Shown here piece after piece: positions 20,171 to 28,641 of a DNA stretch of 64,000 bases. The first letter of the stretch is position 1. Each line of letters begins with the position of its first letter. The translations under genes and the position numbers were made by a program. The stretch is from Ralstonia pickettii DTP0602 (GTDB lineage Bacteria; Pseudomonadota; Gammaproteobacteria; Burkholderiales; Burkholderiaceae), in the NCBI GenBank assembly GCA_000471925.1, contig CP006669.1, positions 248,001 through 312,000 on the forward strand. The letters are read 5' to 3'. The notes under the pieces were generated by a model, which was not told where the DNA came from, searched no databases, and saw nothing but the letters and a program-made list of their open reading frames with translations.

Positions 20171-20902
20171 TCACGCGGGCTTGGTCCGCGTGCCATCCCC
20201 GGACACCAGCAGCGGCAGCAACGCATCCCGCTTCTCCAGCAGGTGCCGCTTCAAGATCGACGCCAACCGTTTCCCGTCCCGCGCCTCCAGCGCCTTGATC
20301 ATGTCTTCATGATCGTCGATCGCCTGGTCCCACTTGCCGCTTTGCTGGTTGGAACGCAGGCGCATGGCGTGCAGGCGTCGATTGATCGACTGATAGGTCT
20401 GCCGCAACGCTGAATTGCGCGCCGCTTCGTTGATGCGGTCGTGGATCTGCTGGTTGCGGCTGTAGTACCCAGGCAGGTCGTTCTGTGCGCGGCAGACCAG
20501 CATCGCGTAGTGCAAGGCCTTGATCTCCGCCAGCTCGGTGGGCGAGATGCGCTCGCAGGCTAGTTCGCCCGAGAAGGCTTCCAGGCCGCTCATCAGCTCG
20601 AAGTTCTCCCACACTTCTGACTCGCTCATGCGTGAAATGCTCGCGCCGCGGTTGGGGGACAGGTCGACCAGGCCCTCTGCCGCAAGCACCTTGAACGCCT
20701 CTCGCAAGGGTGTGCGGGAAATACCCAGCCGTTCACATAACTCACGTTCATTCAGCTTGGTGCCGGGGGCAAGGATGCCTTCCACCACGAACTTGCGCAG
20801 GTGCTCGACCACTGCGTCATGCAGTCTTGGGCGGGCCAGTCTCGGCAGCGCGGGGGCGGGCTCGGGCGTGTCGATCTCGCCCATGTAGCATGAATTTTGC
20901 AT
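20171..20902 (-). CDS. GntR family (FadR/FCD) transcriptional regulator
   Basis: This 243-residue regulator has an N-terminal winged HTH (about residues 27-90, with the family motif GTKLNERELCERLGISRTPL and REAFKVLAAEGLV). An FCD ligand-binding domain (about 97-225) has metal-site-type residues in DLPGYYSRNQQIHDRINEAA and DHEDMIKALEARD. FCD regulators usually bind carboxylates or amino acids. It diverges from the aminotransferase operon across 170 bases holding two related inverted repeats, so it most likely represses that operon and itself until the transported substrate or a product is present. Confidence 0.93.
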   Translation of the reverse strand: MQNSCYMGEIDTPEPAPALPRLARPRLHDAVVEHLRKFVVEGILAPGTKLNERELCERLGISRTPLREAFKVLAAEGLVDLSPNRGASISRMSESEVWENFELMSGLEAFSGELACERISPTELAEIKALHYAMLVCRAQNDLPGYYSRNQQIHDRINEAARNSALRQTYQSINRRLHAMRLRSNQQSGKWDQAIDDHEDMIKALEARDGKRLASILKRHLLEKRDALLPLLVSGDGTRTKPA

Positions 20903-20906
20903 TCAA
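20897..20906. promoter_or_regulatory. Candidate GntR operator overlapping the regulator start
   Basis: TTGCATTCAA matches nine of ten positions of the palindrome TTGAATTCAA at 21031-21040 and covers the start codon region of the GntR gene. Confidence 0.4.
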
Positions 20907-21021
20907 TATCCTCTTTGCGGTTTGTAGCGATTCTATTGCACCTTCCTTTCTTCGCTAAATATCGGGGTAAATACCAAGAATTGGAGCAAAATTTCGGCTT
21001 TTACCTGCTAAGTCCGGCTGC

Positions 21022-21040
21022 TATAGTAGATTGAATTCAA
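21022..21040 (+). promoter_or_regulatory. Candidate promoter -10 and GntR operator of the catabolic operon
   Basis: A -10-like TATAGT (21022-21027) is followed at once by the perfect palindrome TTGAATTCAA (21031-21040), placing the operator over the expected transcription start. The -35 is weak (TTTTAC at 20999). Confidence 0.45.
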
Positions 21041-21072
21041 AATTCATTATTCAACAAGGAGGCGCTACTTCC

Positions 21073-22293
21073 ATGATCCATCTCGACTTCCACCCCGCTG
21101 GCCGCCACTTCCTGCAGATCCCCGGACCGAGCCCGGTGCCGGACCGGATCCTGCGTGCGATGAGCTATCCGACCATCGACCACCGCGGCCCGGAGTTCGG
21201 CGCGCTGGGCCGCAGGGTGCTGGCCGACATCAAGAAGATCTTCAAGACCCAGCACCCGGTGATCATCTATCCGGCCTCGGGCACGGGTGCCTGGGAAGCC
21301 GCGTTGACCAATACGCTCAGCCCCGGCGATCACGTCCTGATGTTTGAAACGGGTCACTTCGCGACCCTGTGGAAGAAGATGGCCGAAGCGCTGGGCCTGA
21401 AGCCGGAGTTCCTGGGCCTGCCGGGTATCGAAGGGTGGCGCCGGGGTGTGCAGGCAGACATCATCGAAGCCCGTCTGCGCCAGGACACCGGCCATGCCAT
21501 CAAGGCGGTGTGCGTGGTGCACAACGAGACCTCGACGGGTGTGACCTCGGATATCGCTTCGGTGCGCAGGGCCATCGACGCCGCCGGCCACCCGGCGCTG
21601 CTGCTGGTGGACACGATCTCCGGGCTGGCTTCGGCCGATTACCGGCACGATGAGTGGGGCGTGGATGTCACCGTTTCGGGCTCGCAGAAGGGCCTGATGC
21701 TGCCGCCGGGGATCAGCTTCAACGCGCTCTCGCCCAAGGCGATTGCCGCCAGCCAGACGGCCAGGCTGCCGCGCGCGTTCTGGGGCTGGGCGGAGATCCT
21801 CGAGGCCAACAAGAACGGTTACTGGCCGTACACCCCGAACACGAACCTGCTCTACGGACTGTCCGAGGCGCTCGACATGATCCTGGGCGAGGGCCTGGAG
21901 AACGTCTTCGCCCGCCACCAGCGCCTGGCTGAAGCCACACGCCGCGCGGTGCGCGCATGGGGACTGGAGATCCAGTGCGCGGATCCGTCCGTGTACAGCC
22001 CGGTGCTGACCGGCGTGATGATGCCGGACGGCGTCGATGCCGATGCGGTCCGCAAGGTCATCTACGAGCGCTTCGACATGTCGCTCGGCCAGGCACTTGG
22101 CAAGATGCGCGGCCGCATGTTCCGCATCGGCCATCTCGGCGATTGCAACGACCTGACCCTGATGGCAACCCTCGCCGGTTGCGAGATGGGGCTCAAGCTG
22201 GCCGGCGTCCCTGTCGCCGGCAATGGCGTCGCGGCGGCAATGGAATACCTGGCATCGCACGCCGACACGCCGATCCTCAAGGCCGCGGCCTGA
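21073..22293 (+). CDS. Class V aminotransferase, serine/aspartate-glyoxylate type
   Basis: This 406-residue PLP enzyme resembles serine-glyoxylate aminotransferase and the BhcA aspartate-glyoxylate aminotransferase. Motifs in order are: QIPGPSPVPDRI and PTIDHRGPEF near the N-terminus, YPASGTGAWEAALTN, VVHNETSTGV, LLLVDTISGL, the PLP-lysine site SGSQKG with Lys206, and the C-terminal RIGHLGD. It would convert glyoxylate to glycine with an amino donor. The start at 21073 is chosen for AAGGAGG at 21056-21062; an upstream ATG at 21031 lies inside the operator. It is the first gene of an operon with a FAD/Fe-S dehydrogenase, an aldolase and a TTT transporter. The amino donor cannot be told from sequence. 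Confidence 0.88.
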   Translation: MIHLDFHPAGRHFLQIPGPSPVPDRILRAMSYPTIDHRGPEFGALGRRVLADIKKIFKTQHPVIIYPASGTGAWEAALTNTLSPGDHVLMFETGHFATLWKKMAEALGLKPEFLGLPGIEGWRRGVQADIIEARLRQDTGHAIKAVCVVHNETSTGVTSDIASVRRAIDAAGHPALLLVDTISGLASADYRHDEWGVDVTVSGSQKGLMLPPGISFNALSPKAIAASQTARLPRAFWGWAEILEANKNGYWPYTPNTNLLYGLSEALDMILGEGLENVFARHQRLAEATRRAVRAWGLEIQCADPSVYSPVLTGVMMPDGVDADAVRKVIYERFDMSLGQALGKMRGRMFRIGHLGDCNDLTLMATLAGCEMGLKLAGVPVAGNGVAAAMEYLASHADTPILKAAA

Positions 22294-22379
22294 GCGGCGA
22301 ACAGAAAGGCCTGGCGCCGACCGCCTCGCCGCCGGCCTTTCACCCAGACAGCACGTCAAATCGAATTGCCAGCCCGACC

Positions 22380-22729
22380 ATGAACACGACCGTCCGGCAC
22401 AACCCTGCCCGCCAGCCCGACCTGGCCCAATCCCTTGTTTCCGCGTGGACGGCCGGCCTCAGCTTTGCCGGGCTGCCAGCCGGAGCCGCGCCTGCCAGCG
22501 TGGCGCAGGCCTATGACGTGCAGGCGCGCGTCGTGTCCTTGCGCGGCGGGCCATCGGCGGCTGGAAGGTCGGCGCCAAGTCCCTGACTGCGCCGATGCAA
22601 CGCGCGCCGTTGCCGGAGGACTGCGTCTATTTCACGCCGACGTGGCTGCCGCTTGACGGGTATCGGCATCTGGGCCGCGCCGATCGGCGCATCGCCGGAC
22701 TGCCGCCGGTCGAGTTGAACCTTGAGTAA
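22380..22729 (+). pseudogene. Fumarylacetoacetate hydrolase-family (hydratase) remnant
   Basis: The start MNTTVRHNPARQPDLAQSLV and the N-terminal helix are intact. At about 22550 the frame shifts (one base lost), and the hallmark IGGWKVGAKS continues in another frame to a stop at 22727. The C-terminal catalytic domain is missing; the deletion joins directly to the start region of the next gene. The family includes 2-keto-4-pentenoate hydratase-like enzymes. It is a dead insertion within an otherwise intact operon. Confidence 0.75.
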
Positions 22730-22778
22730 AGCCGCTGCCGCGTCGCGGGCATGCAGAAAAAACGCTTGTTTGAACCCC

Positions 22779-25700
22779 ATGAACACATCTTCCTCCTCCC
22801 TGCTGGTCAAGCCGATCCACTTGGTGCCTTCGCAGAGCCGCGCCACCTCGCCGCTGTCCGCGCTGCTGCGCAAGGAGCTGCGCGGCGATGTGCTGTTCGA
22901 CCGGGCTGGCCGGGGGCGCTATGCCACCGACGCGTCGATCTACCAGATCATGCCGATCGGCGTGGTGGTCCCGCGCGACCAGGCTGACCTGCTGCGCGCG
23001 CTCGATATCGCCCGCGACCAGCGGGTACCAGTGCTGGCGCGCGGCGCCGGCACCAGCCAGTGCGGCCAGACCGTGGGTGAAGCGCTGGTGATCGACAACA
23101 GCAAGTGGCTCAACAACGTCATCGCGTTCGACGCCTCGGCCCGCACAGTCACCGTGGAGCCGGGCATCGTGCTCGACCACCTCAATGCGTGGCTCAAGCC
23201 GCATGGCCTGTGGTTCCCGGTCGACGTGTCCACCGGTGCCCAATGCACCATCGGCGGCATGACCGGCAACAACTCGTGCGGTTCGCGCTCGATCGCCTAC
23301 GGCAACATGGTGCACAACGTGCTGGCCATCGATGCGGTGCTGGCCGATGGCAGCGAATGCCACTTTGGCTCGCTGGCCAGGCCGGTGGCGGCCGGGCGCG
23401 CGGAAGGCATCCTGCGCGGGCTCAAACGCATCGCCAGGCGCGAGCGCGACGAGATTGCCGAGCGCATGCCCAAGGTGCTGCGCCGCGTGGCCGGCTACAA
23501 CATCGACCTGTTCGACTGCCAGAACCCGCTGGCCTATACCGACGACGGTCATGCCAACCTGTCGCATATCCTGGTGGGTTCGGAAGGCACGCTGGCCTAC
23601 AGCCGCCAGATCACGCTGAAGCTCTCGCCGCTGCCGGCGCACAAGGTGCTGGGCGTGGTGAACTTCCCGACCTTCTACCAGGCGATGGACATGACGCAGC
23701 ACATCGTCAAGCTGCGTCCGGTCGCAGTGGAACTGGTCGACCGCACCATGATCGACCTGTCGATGGAGAACCCGGCGTTCCGGCCCGTGGTCGAGCAGGC
23801 GCTGGCCGGCGATCCCCAGGCCATCCTGCTGGTGGAGTTCGCCGGCGAAGACCTGCAGGCGCTGCGCAAGCAGCTCGAGCAGCTTGCCGAACTGATGAGC
23901 GACCTGGGCCTGCCGGATTCGGTGGTCAAGATGCCGGATGCCAAGGCGCAGAAAGCGCTGTGGGACGTGCGCAAGGCCGGGCTCAACATCATGATGAGCA
24001 TGAAGGGCGACGGCAAGCCGGTGTCGTTCATCGAGGACTGCGCCGTGCCGCTGGAGCACCTGGCCGAGTACACCCGGCGGCTGACGGAAGTTTTCCACAA
24101 GCACGAAACCGAGGGCACCTGGTACGCCCACGCCAGCGTTGGCACGCTGCACGTGCGCCCGATCCTGGACATGCGGCGCGACGGTGCGGTGCGCATGCGC
24201 GAGATCGCCGAAGAGGCGGCCGAACTGGTGCGCGAGTACAAGGGTGCCTACTCTGGCGAGCACGGCGATGGCCTGTGCCGCGGCGAATGGGTGGCATGGC
24301 AGTATGGCCCGCGCATCAACGCCGCCTTCAGCGAGATCAAGGCGCTCTTCGATCCCGACAACCGGTTCAATCCGGACAAGATCGTCCGGCCGCCCAGGAT
24401 GGATGCGCGCGAGAACTTCCGCTTTGCTCCGGGCTATGCCGCGCTGTCGCTCGCGCCCGCGCTTGACTGGTCCACGTGGAACGTCCGGCGCGATCCGATG
24501 ACGGGCGAGGAGACGGCGCCCGGGACCGGCACCGACAGGGCCACGCACGGCCTGGCATCGGCGGTGGAGATGTGCAACAACAACGGCCACTGCCGCAAGT
24601 TCGATGCCGGCACCATGTGCCCGAGCTATCGCGTGACCAAGGACGAGCAGCACGTGACGCGGGGTCGCGCCAACACGCTGCGGCTGGCGGTGTCCGGCCA
24701 GCTCGGGCCGGAAGGGCTCGCCAGTCCGGAAGTAAAGGAAGTGCTGGACCTGTGCGTCTCGTGCAAGGGCTGCAAGCGCGACTGCCCGACCGGCGTCGAT
24801 ATGGCGAAGTTCAAGATCGAGGCGCGCCATGCCTGGGCGAAGCAGCACGGCATCAGCCTGCGCGAGCGCATGGTGGCGTTCATGCCGCGCTACGCGCCCA
24901 TCGCCAGCCGCGTGTCGGGCCTGCTGGCGCTGGCCGACGGCATTCCCGGGGTCTCTGGCTGGATGAAGCGCGCGATGGGCTTTGCCGCGGAGCGGTCGCT
25001 GCCGCGTTTCAGCAAGCCCTTCCTGTCAGCCGGCCTCAGCGCTGGCAAGAAGGCGGGCGGCCGGGAAGTGCTGCTCTTTGTCGATACCTTCAGCAACTAC
25101 CTGGAGCCTGACAACGCGCGCGCCGCGCAGGCGGTGCTGGAAGCCGCCGGCTATACCGTGCACTTCAACACCCGTGAAGGCGAACGGCCGCTTTGCTGTG
25201 GCCGTACCTTCCTGGCGGCGGGCCTGATCGACCAGGCCAAGGAAGAGGCGCGGCGCATGCTCGACGCGTTCCGCCCGTTCGTGGCGCGTGGCGTTCCGGT
25301 GGTCGGGCTGGAGCCATCCTGCCTGCTGTCGTTGCGCGATGAATTCCTCAGCTATGGCTATGGTGAAGAGGCCAGGCAGCTAGCCAGCCTGGCCCTTCTG
25401 TTCGAGGAGTTCCTGGTGCGGGAGCGCGATGCGGGCCGCCTGGAGCTGCCCTTGCAGCCGCTGCAGGCCACCGAAGCGGTGGTGCACGGGCACTGCCACC
25501 AGAAGGCCTTCGATGCCTTCACGCCGGTGCAGACCGTGCTGGGATGGATTCCGGGCCTGAAGGTGTCGCCCGTCGAATCCTCCTGTTGCGGCATGGCCGG
25601 CAGCTTCGGCTACGAAGCCGAGCATTTCGAGGCATCGAAGGCCATGGCTGAGTTGTCGCTGCTGCCCGCGGTGCGCAAACGCGCGGCCGATGCGATCGTG

Positions 25701-25811
25701 GTTGCGGACGGCACCAGTTGCCGGCACCAGATCCTGGATGGCGCCGACACCGAGGCCATGCACGTGGCGCGCGTGCTGGAGATGGCCCTTGCCGGAAGCC
25801 GCCGTGCCTGA
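22779..25811 (+). CDS. FAD-linked oxidase / 4Fe-4S / CCG-domain dehydrogenase (YdiJ-like)
   Basis: This 1,010-residue fusion has a PCMH-type FAD-binding domain (about residues 50-280, with VPVLARGAGTSQCGQ and GGMTGNNSCGSRSIAYGN). A FAD-oxidase C-terminal domain follows to about 560 (SGEHGDGLCRGEW). Then comes an Fe-S region with CNNNGHC (from Cys599) and CVSCKGCKRDCP (Cys659, 662, 665, 669), and a C-terminal CCG domain (LEPSC; ESSCCGMAGSFG with Cys936-937). This order matches YdiJ/D-2-hydroxyglutarate dehydrogenase-like enzymes and GlcDF-type 2-hydroxyacid oxidases, which pass electrons to the quinone pool. ATG at 22779 is the likely start, although without a good ribosome site; TTG at 22722 is an alternative. 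The substrate may be a D-2-hydroxyacid. Confidence 0.9.
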   Translation: MNTSSSSLLVKPIHLVPSQSRATSPLSALLRKELRGDVLFDRAGRGRYATDASIYQIMPIGVVVPRDQADLLRALDIARDQRVPVLARGAGTSQCGQTVGEALVIDNSKWLNNVIAFDASARTVTVEPGIVLDHLNAWLKPHGLWFPVDVSTGAQCTIGGMTGNNSCGSRSIAYGNMVHNVLAIDAVLADGSECHFGSLARPVAAGRAEGILRGLKRIARRERDEIAERMPKVLRRVAGYNIDLFDCQNPLAYTDDGHANLSHILVGSEGTLAYSRQITLKLSPLPAHKVLGVVNFPTFYQAMDMTQHIVKLRPVAVELVDRTMIDLSMENPAFRPVVEQALAGDPQAILLVEFAGEDLQALRKQLEQLAELMSDLGLPDSVVKMPDAKAQKALWDVRKAGLNIMMSMKGDGKPVSFIEDCAVPLEHLAEYTRRLTEVFHKHETEGTWYAHASVGTLHVRPILDMRRDGAVRMREIAEEAAELVREYKGAYSGEHGDGLCRGEWVAWQYGPRINAAFSEIKALFDPDNRFNPDKIVRPPRMDARENFRFAPGYAALSLAPALDWSTWNVRRDPMTGEETAPGTGTDRATHGLASAVEMCNNNGHCRKFDAGTMCPSYRVTKDEQHVTRGRANTLRLAVSGQLGPEGLASPEVKEVLDLCVSCKGCKRDCPTGVDMAKFKIEARHAWAKQHGISLRERMVAFMPRYAPIASRVSGLLALADGIPGVSGWMKRAMGFAAERSLPRFSKPFLSAGLSAGKKAGGREVLLFVDTFSNYLEPDNARAAQAVLEAAGYTVHFNTREGERPLCCGRTFLAAGLIDQAKEEARRMLDAFRPFVARGVPVVGLEPSCLLSLRDEFLSYGYGEEARQLASLALLFEEFLVRERDAGRLELPLQPLQATEAVVHGHCHQKAFDAFTPVQTVLGWIPGLKVSPVESSCCGMAGSFGYEAEHFEASKAMAELSLLPAVRKRAADAIVVADGTSCRHQILDGADTEAMHVARVLEMALAGSRRA

Positions 25812-25815
25812 GGCC

Positions 25816-26958
25816 ATGCGCGATCGTGCGCGGTTGCGGCCGCCCGCGGCGGCAAGCATCGGCGACCGCCTGGAGGACGTGGGCTCGCCGGCACTGCTTG
25901 TCGACCTCGATGCCTTCGACCATAACCTGGCGCAAATGCAGGCCCTTGCCGACGCCGGCGGCGTCGCTTTGCGTCCCCATGCCAAGGCACACAAGTCCGT
26001 CGCCATCGCGAAGCGGCAGCTCGCGGCAGGTGCCGTGGGCATCTGCTGCCAGAAGCTGAGCGAGGCCTATCCGTTCGCGGCCGCCGGCATACCGGGCATC
26101 CACATCAGCAATGAGTTGGTGGGCGCGGACAAGCTCGCCATGGCCGTGGAGCTGGCCCGGCACGTGGACTTGAGCCTCTGCGTGGATGACGTGCGGCAGG
26201 TGCGCGCGATGGCCGCTGCTGCGCAGGCAGGCGGTGTGCGCATCACCGTGCTGCCGGAGGTCGACGTGGGCCACCGCCGCTGCGGCGTGAACAGCACCGA
26301 CGCGCTCACCCGGCTGGCTGATGCCATCGGCGAAGCGCCCTCGCTGCGTTTCGGCGGCCTGCAGGCGTACCACGGCGGCGCGCAGCATGTGCCGGTCTGG
26401 GCGCAGCGCAGGCAGGGCGCGCAGCGCGCGGCGGAAGTGGTTGGCGGCTACGTGCGGCATCTTGGGGCGCGGGGCATCCCGTGCCCGGTGGTCACCGGCG
26501 GCGGCACGGGCACGGCGGAGTTCGATAGCCAGAGCGGTGTCTATACCGAGATCCAGCCGGGGACATACCTGTTCCTGGACGGGCACTACGGCGCCAGCGA
26601 GTGGCTCGGGCGCTTCCAGCCAAGGCACAGCCTCTTCCTGTCAGCCACCGTCATGAGCACCGCGCGGCCCGGCGTGGTGGTCTGCGACGCTGGGCTGAAG
26701 TCGGTCGCCGTGGACTCCGGCCTGCCACGCCTGTGGTCCCGGGACAGCAGCGGTTGGCTGCGCTATGTGGCGGCCAACGATGAACACGGCGTCTTCGAAG
26801 TGCTGAACGGAGACAGCCAGGAATGGCTTGGCAACAAACTGATGCTCGTTCCCGGCCACTGCGACCCGACCGCGAACCTGCATGCGCAGTACGTGTGCTT
26901 TCGTGCCGGGCATGTCGTTGACTTGTGGGAGATCGAAGCGCGTGGCCTGAGCCGCTGA
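25816..26958 (+). CDS. D-threonine / 3-hydroxy-D-aspartate aldolase-like PLP enzyme
   Basis: This 380-residue fold-type III PLP enzyme belongs to the DSD1/D-threonine aldolase family, which includes BhcC (erythro-3-hydroxyaspartate aldolase). The PLP lysine is Lys57 in RPHAKAHKS. Later motifs are EVDVGHRRCGV, VTGGGTGT and the metal-binding PGHCDPT with His and Asp ligands. These enzymes split beta-hydroxy-amino acids into glycine and an aldehyde or glyoxylate. The start at 25816 lies four bases after the upstream stop; a GTG at 25804 behind GGAAG, overlapping the upstream gene, is equally possible. Coupling to the aminotransferase supports glycine/glyoxylate chemistry. Dehydratase versus aldolase activity within the family cannot be decided. 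Confidence 0.88.
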   Translation: MRDRARLRPPAAASIGDRLEDVGSPALLVDLDAFDHNLAQMQALADAGGVALRPHAKAHKSVAIAKRQLAAGAVGICCQKLSEAYPFAAAGIPGIHISNELVGADKLAMAVELARHVDLSLCVDDVRQVRAMAAAAQAGGVRITVLPEVDVGHRRCGVNSTDALTRLADAIGEAPSLRFGGLQAYHGGAQHVPVWAQRRQGAQRAAEVVGGYVRHLGARGIPCPVVTGGGTGTAEFDSQSGVYTEIQPGTYLFLDGHYGASEWLGRFQPRHSLFLSATVMSTARPGVVVCDAGLKSVAVDSGLPRLWSRDSSGWLRYVAANDEHGVFEVLNGDSQEWLGNKLMLVPGHCDPTANLHAQYVCFRAGHVVDLWEIEARGLSR

Positions 26959-27061
26959 CGCAGGATTTGCAGTCGCTGACCCGTGGCGCGAGGCCTGCGC
27001 CAGATCCATAGAAAAGCCGCAATCAAGCGGAACCGAGTAGTTAAGCCAAAGGAGACAAAGA

Positions 27062-28063
27062 ATGCAACGCAAGATCGTCAGGAAGACCCTCGCGGCGGTG
27101 GTTGGCGCCACGGCCTGCCTCAGTGCCAGCGCCTGGGCCTGGGAACCGGCCAAGCCGGTCGAGATCGTGGTGCCATTCAGCGCAGGCGGCGCGTCGGACC
27201 AGATGGCCCGGTCGATCCAGGGCATCATCGCCAAGCACAAGCTGATGAGCCAGCCGGTGATCGTGCTGAACAAGGCCGGCGCGAGCGGGGCCGAAGGGCT
27301 GATGGATACCAAGGCTTCGCAGGGCAATCCGCACAAGCTGCTGGTGACCTCGTCGGCGCTCTATACGGTGCCGATGGTCAGCCACCTGCCGTTCAGCTGG
27401 CGCGACCTCACGCCGGTGGCGATGGTCGCCCAGGACGAGTTCGTGCTATGGACCAATGCCGCGGCACCGTACAAGTCCGTGGCCCAGTTCATCGACGCCT
27501 CCAAGGCGAACGCCGGCAAGATCAAGGTCGGCGGTACCAGCTCCAAGCGTGAAGACCAGATCATCAGCTCGCTGATCCAGAAGAAGACTGGCACCAGGTT
27601 TATCTACGTGCCGTACAAGGGCGGCGGCGAAGCGGCGACGCAGCTCTCCGGCCAGCACATCGACGCGAACGTGAACAACCCCTCGGAATCGATCGGCCAG
27701 TGGCGCGCCGGCGAGCACCGGGCGCTGTGCGTGTTTGCCCCGGAGCGCATGGCCTACAGCGTCAAGGTCACGCAGACCGAGAGCTGGCACGACGTGCCGA
27801 CTTGCAAGGAGCAGGGCCTCGACGTGCAATACCAGATGCTGCGCGTCTTCATGCTGCCGGGCGGCGTCACCCCCGAGCAGCAGAAGTACTACGTCGACCT
27901 GATGCAGAAAATTGTCGCAACGCCGGAATGGAAGGAATACCTGGAGAAGAATGCGTTGAAGAACGAATTCCTGACAGGCAAGGCACTCACCGACTTCCTG
28001 GCGAAGGACGAGAACGTGCACCGGGACATCATCAAAGAGGCTGGCTTCGTCGCATCGCGCTGA
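27062..28063 (+). CDS. TTT substrate-binding protein (TctC/Bug family)
   Basis: This 333-residue periplasmic receptor has a signal peptide ending near residue 26 (ASAWA). The Bug-family landmarks are KPVEIVVPFSAGGASDQMAR near the N-terminus, VLNKAGASGAEG, and the central FIYVPYKGGGEA. AAAGGAGACAAAG precedes the ATG at 27062. It is followed by TctB and TctA genes, so the transporter is complete. The Bug proteins bind carboxylic acids such as citrate, tricarballylate or aromatic acids. The ligand is presumably the substrate of the aldolase and dehydrogenase encoded upstream. Confidence 0.92.
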   Translation: MQRKIVRKTLAAVVGATACLSASAWAWEPAKPVEIVVPFSAGGASDQMARSIQGIIAKHKLMSQPVIVLNKAGASGAEGLMDTKASQGNPHKLLVTSSALYTVPMVSHLPFSWRDLTPVAMVAQDEFVLWTNAAAPYKSVAQFIDASKANAGKIKVGGTSSKREDQIISSLIQKKTGTRFIYVPYKGGGEAATQLSGQHIDANVNNPSESIGQWRAGEHRALCVFAPERMAYSVKVTQTESWHDVPTCKEQGLDVQYQMLRVFMLPGGVTPEQQKYYVDLMQKIVATPEWKEYLEKNALKNEFLTGKALTDFLAKDENVHRDIIKEAGFVASR

Positions 28064-28124
28064 CATTCGCGAGGCTCCGCCGCATGCGGCGGAGCCGGTG
28101 GCCTAAAGTACGTGGGGGAAAAAC

Positions 28125-28631
28125 ATGGATTCACACCAGGTGGAGGTGCACGCGGGCGGCGGCATCTCGGTGAAAGCAGTGGAATTGGTGGTTGCGCTAT
28201 GCCTGCTGGCGAGCGCGCTCGTGGTGATCTGGAGCAACTACAGTATCGGGGCGGGGTGGGCACCGGACGGTCCGGAGGCCGGCTATTTCCCGATGCGCGT
28301 CGGGATCATCGTGCTGATCTGCAGCGTGCTGGTTGCCGTGCAAGCCTTGCGCACGGATGGCGAGGCGGTCTTCGCCACGTGGCAGCAGCTGCGCCAGGTC
28401 AGCGTCATCCTGGGGCCGCTGACGGTGTACGTCGGCATGATCGGCCTGCTGGGCATCTACGTGGCGTCGGCGATCTTCATCGTCGGGTTCATGGTCTGGG
28501 TCGGTAAGTCGAGCTGGCTTAAGGCCTTGCTGATCGGCGTCGGCATCAACGTCATGCTTTTCTGGATCTTCGAGATCCAGTTCCGTGTGCCGCTACCCAA
28601 GGGGCCCCTCGAGGCTGCACTGGGCTACTAA
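28125..28631 (+). CDS. TTT small membrane subunit TctB
   Basis: This 168-residue protein has four hydrophobic segments (about residues 15-38, 58-78, 93-128 as two, and 135-155). The TctB-typical GPEAGYFPMRVG lies after the first helix. It sits 61 bases after the receptor gene and 10 bases before TctA. TctB is the small integral subunit needed by the TctA permease. The start ATG at 28125 is behind GTGGGGGAAAAAC. Confidence 0.9.
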   Translation: MDSHQVEVHAGGGISVKAVELVVALCLLASALVVIWSNYSIGAGWAPDGPEAGYFPMRVGIIVLICSVLVAVQALRTDGEAVFATWQQLRQVSVILGPLTVYVGMIGLLGIYVASAIFIVGFMVWVGKSSWLKALLIGVGINVMLFWIFEIQFRVPLPKGPLEAALGY

Positions 28632-28641
28632 GGAGCAGGCA

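Noticed and set aside
21037..22359. 440-residue open frame on the minus strand
   Set aside because: Antisense shadow of the aminotransferase gene, which has all expected motifs.
23105..24466. 453-residue open frame on the plus strand in another frame
   Set aside because: Out-of-frame shadow of the FAD/Fe-S dehydrogenase; Arg/Ala/Gly-rich without motifs.
22632..24848. 738-residue open frame on the minus strand
   Set aside because: It lies fully opposite the FAD/Fe-S dehydrogenase gene, has a His/Arg/Gln-rich composition typical of antisense shadows in GC-rich DNA, and shows no family motif.
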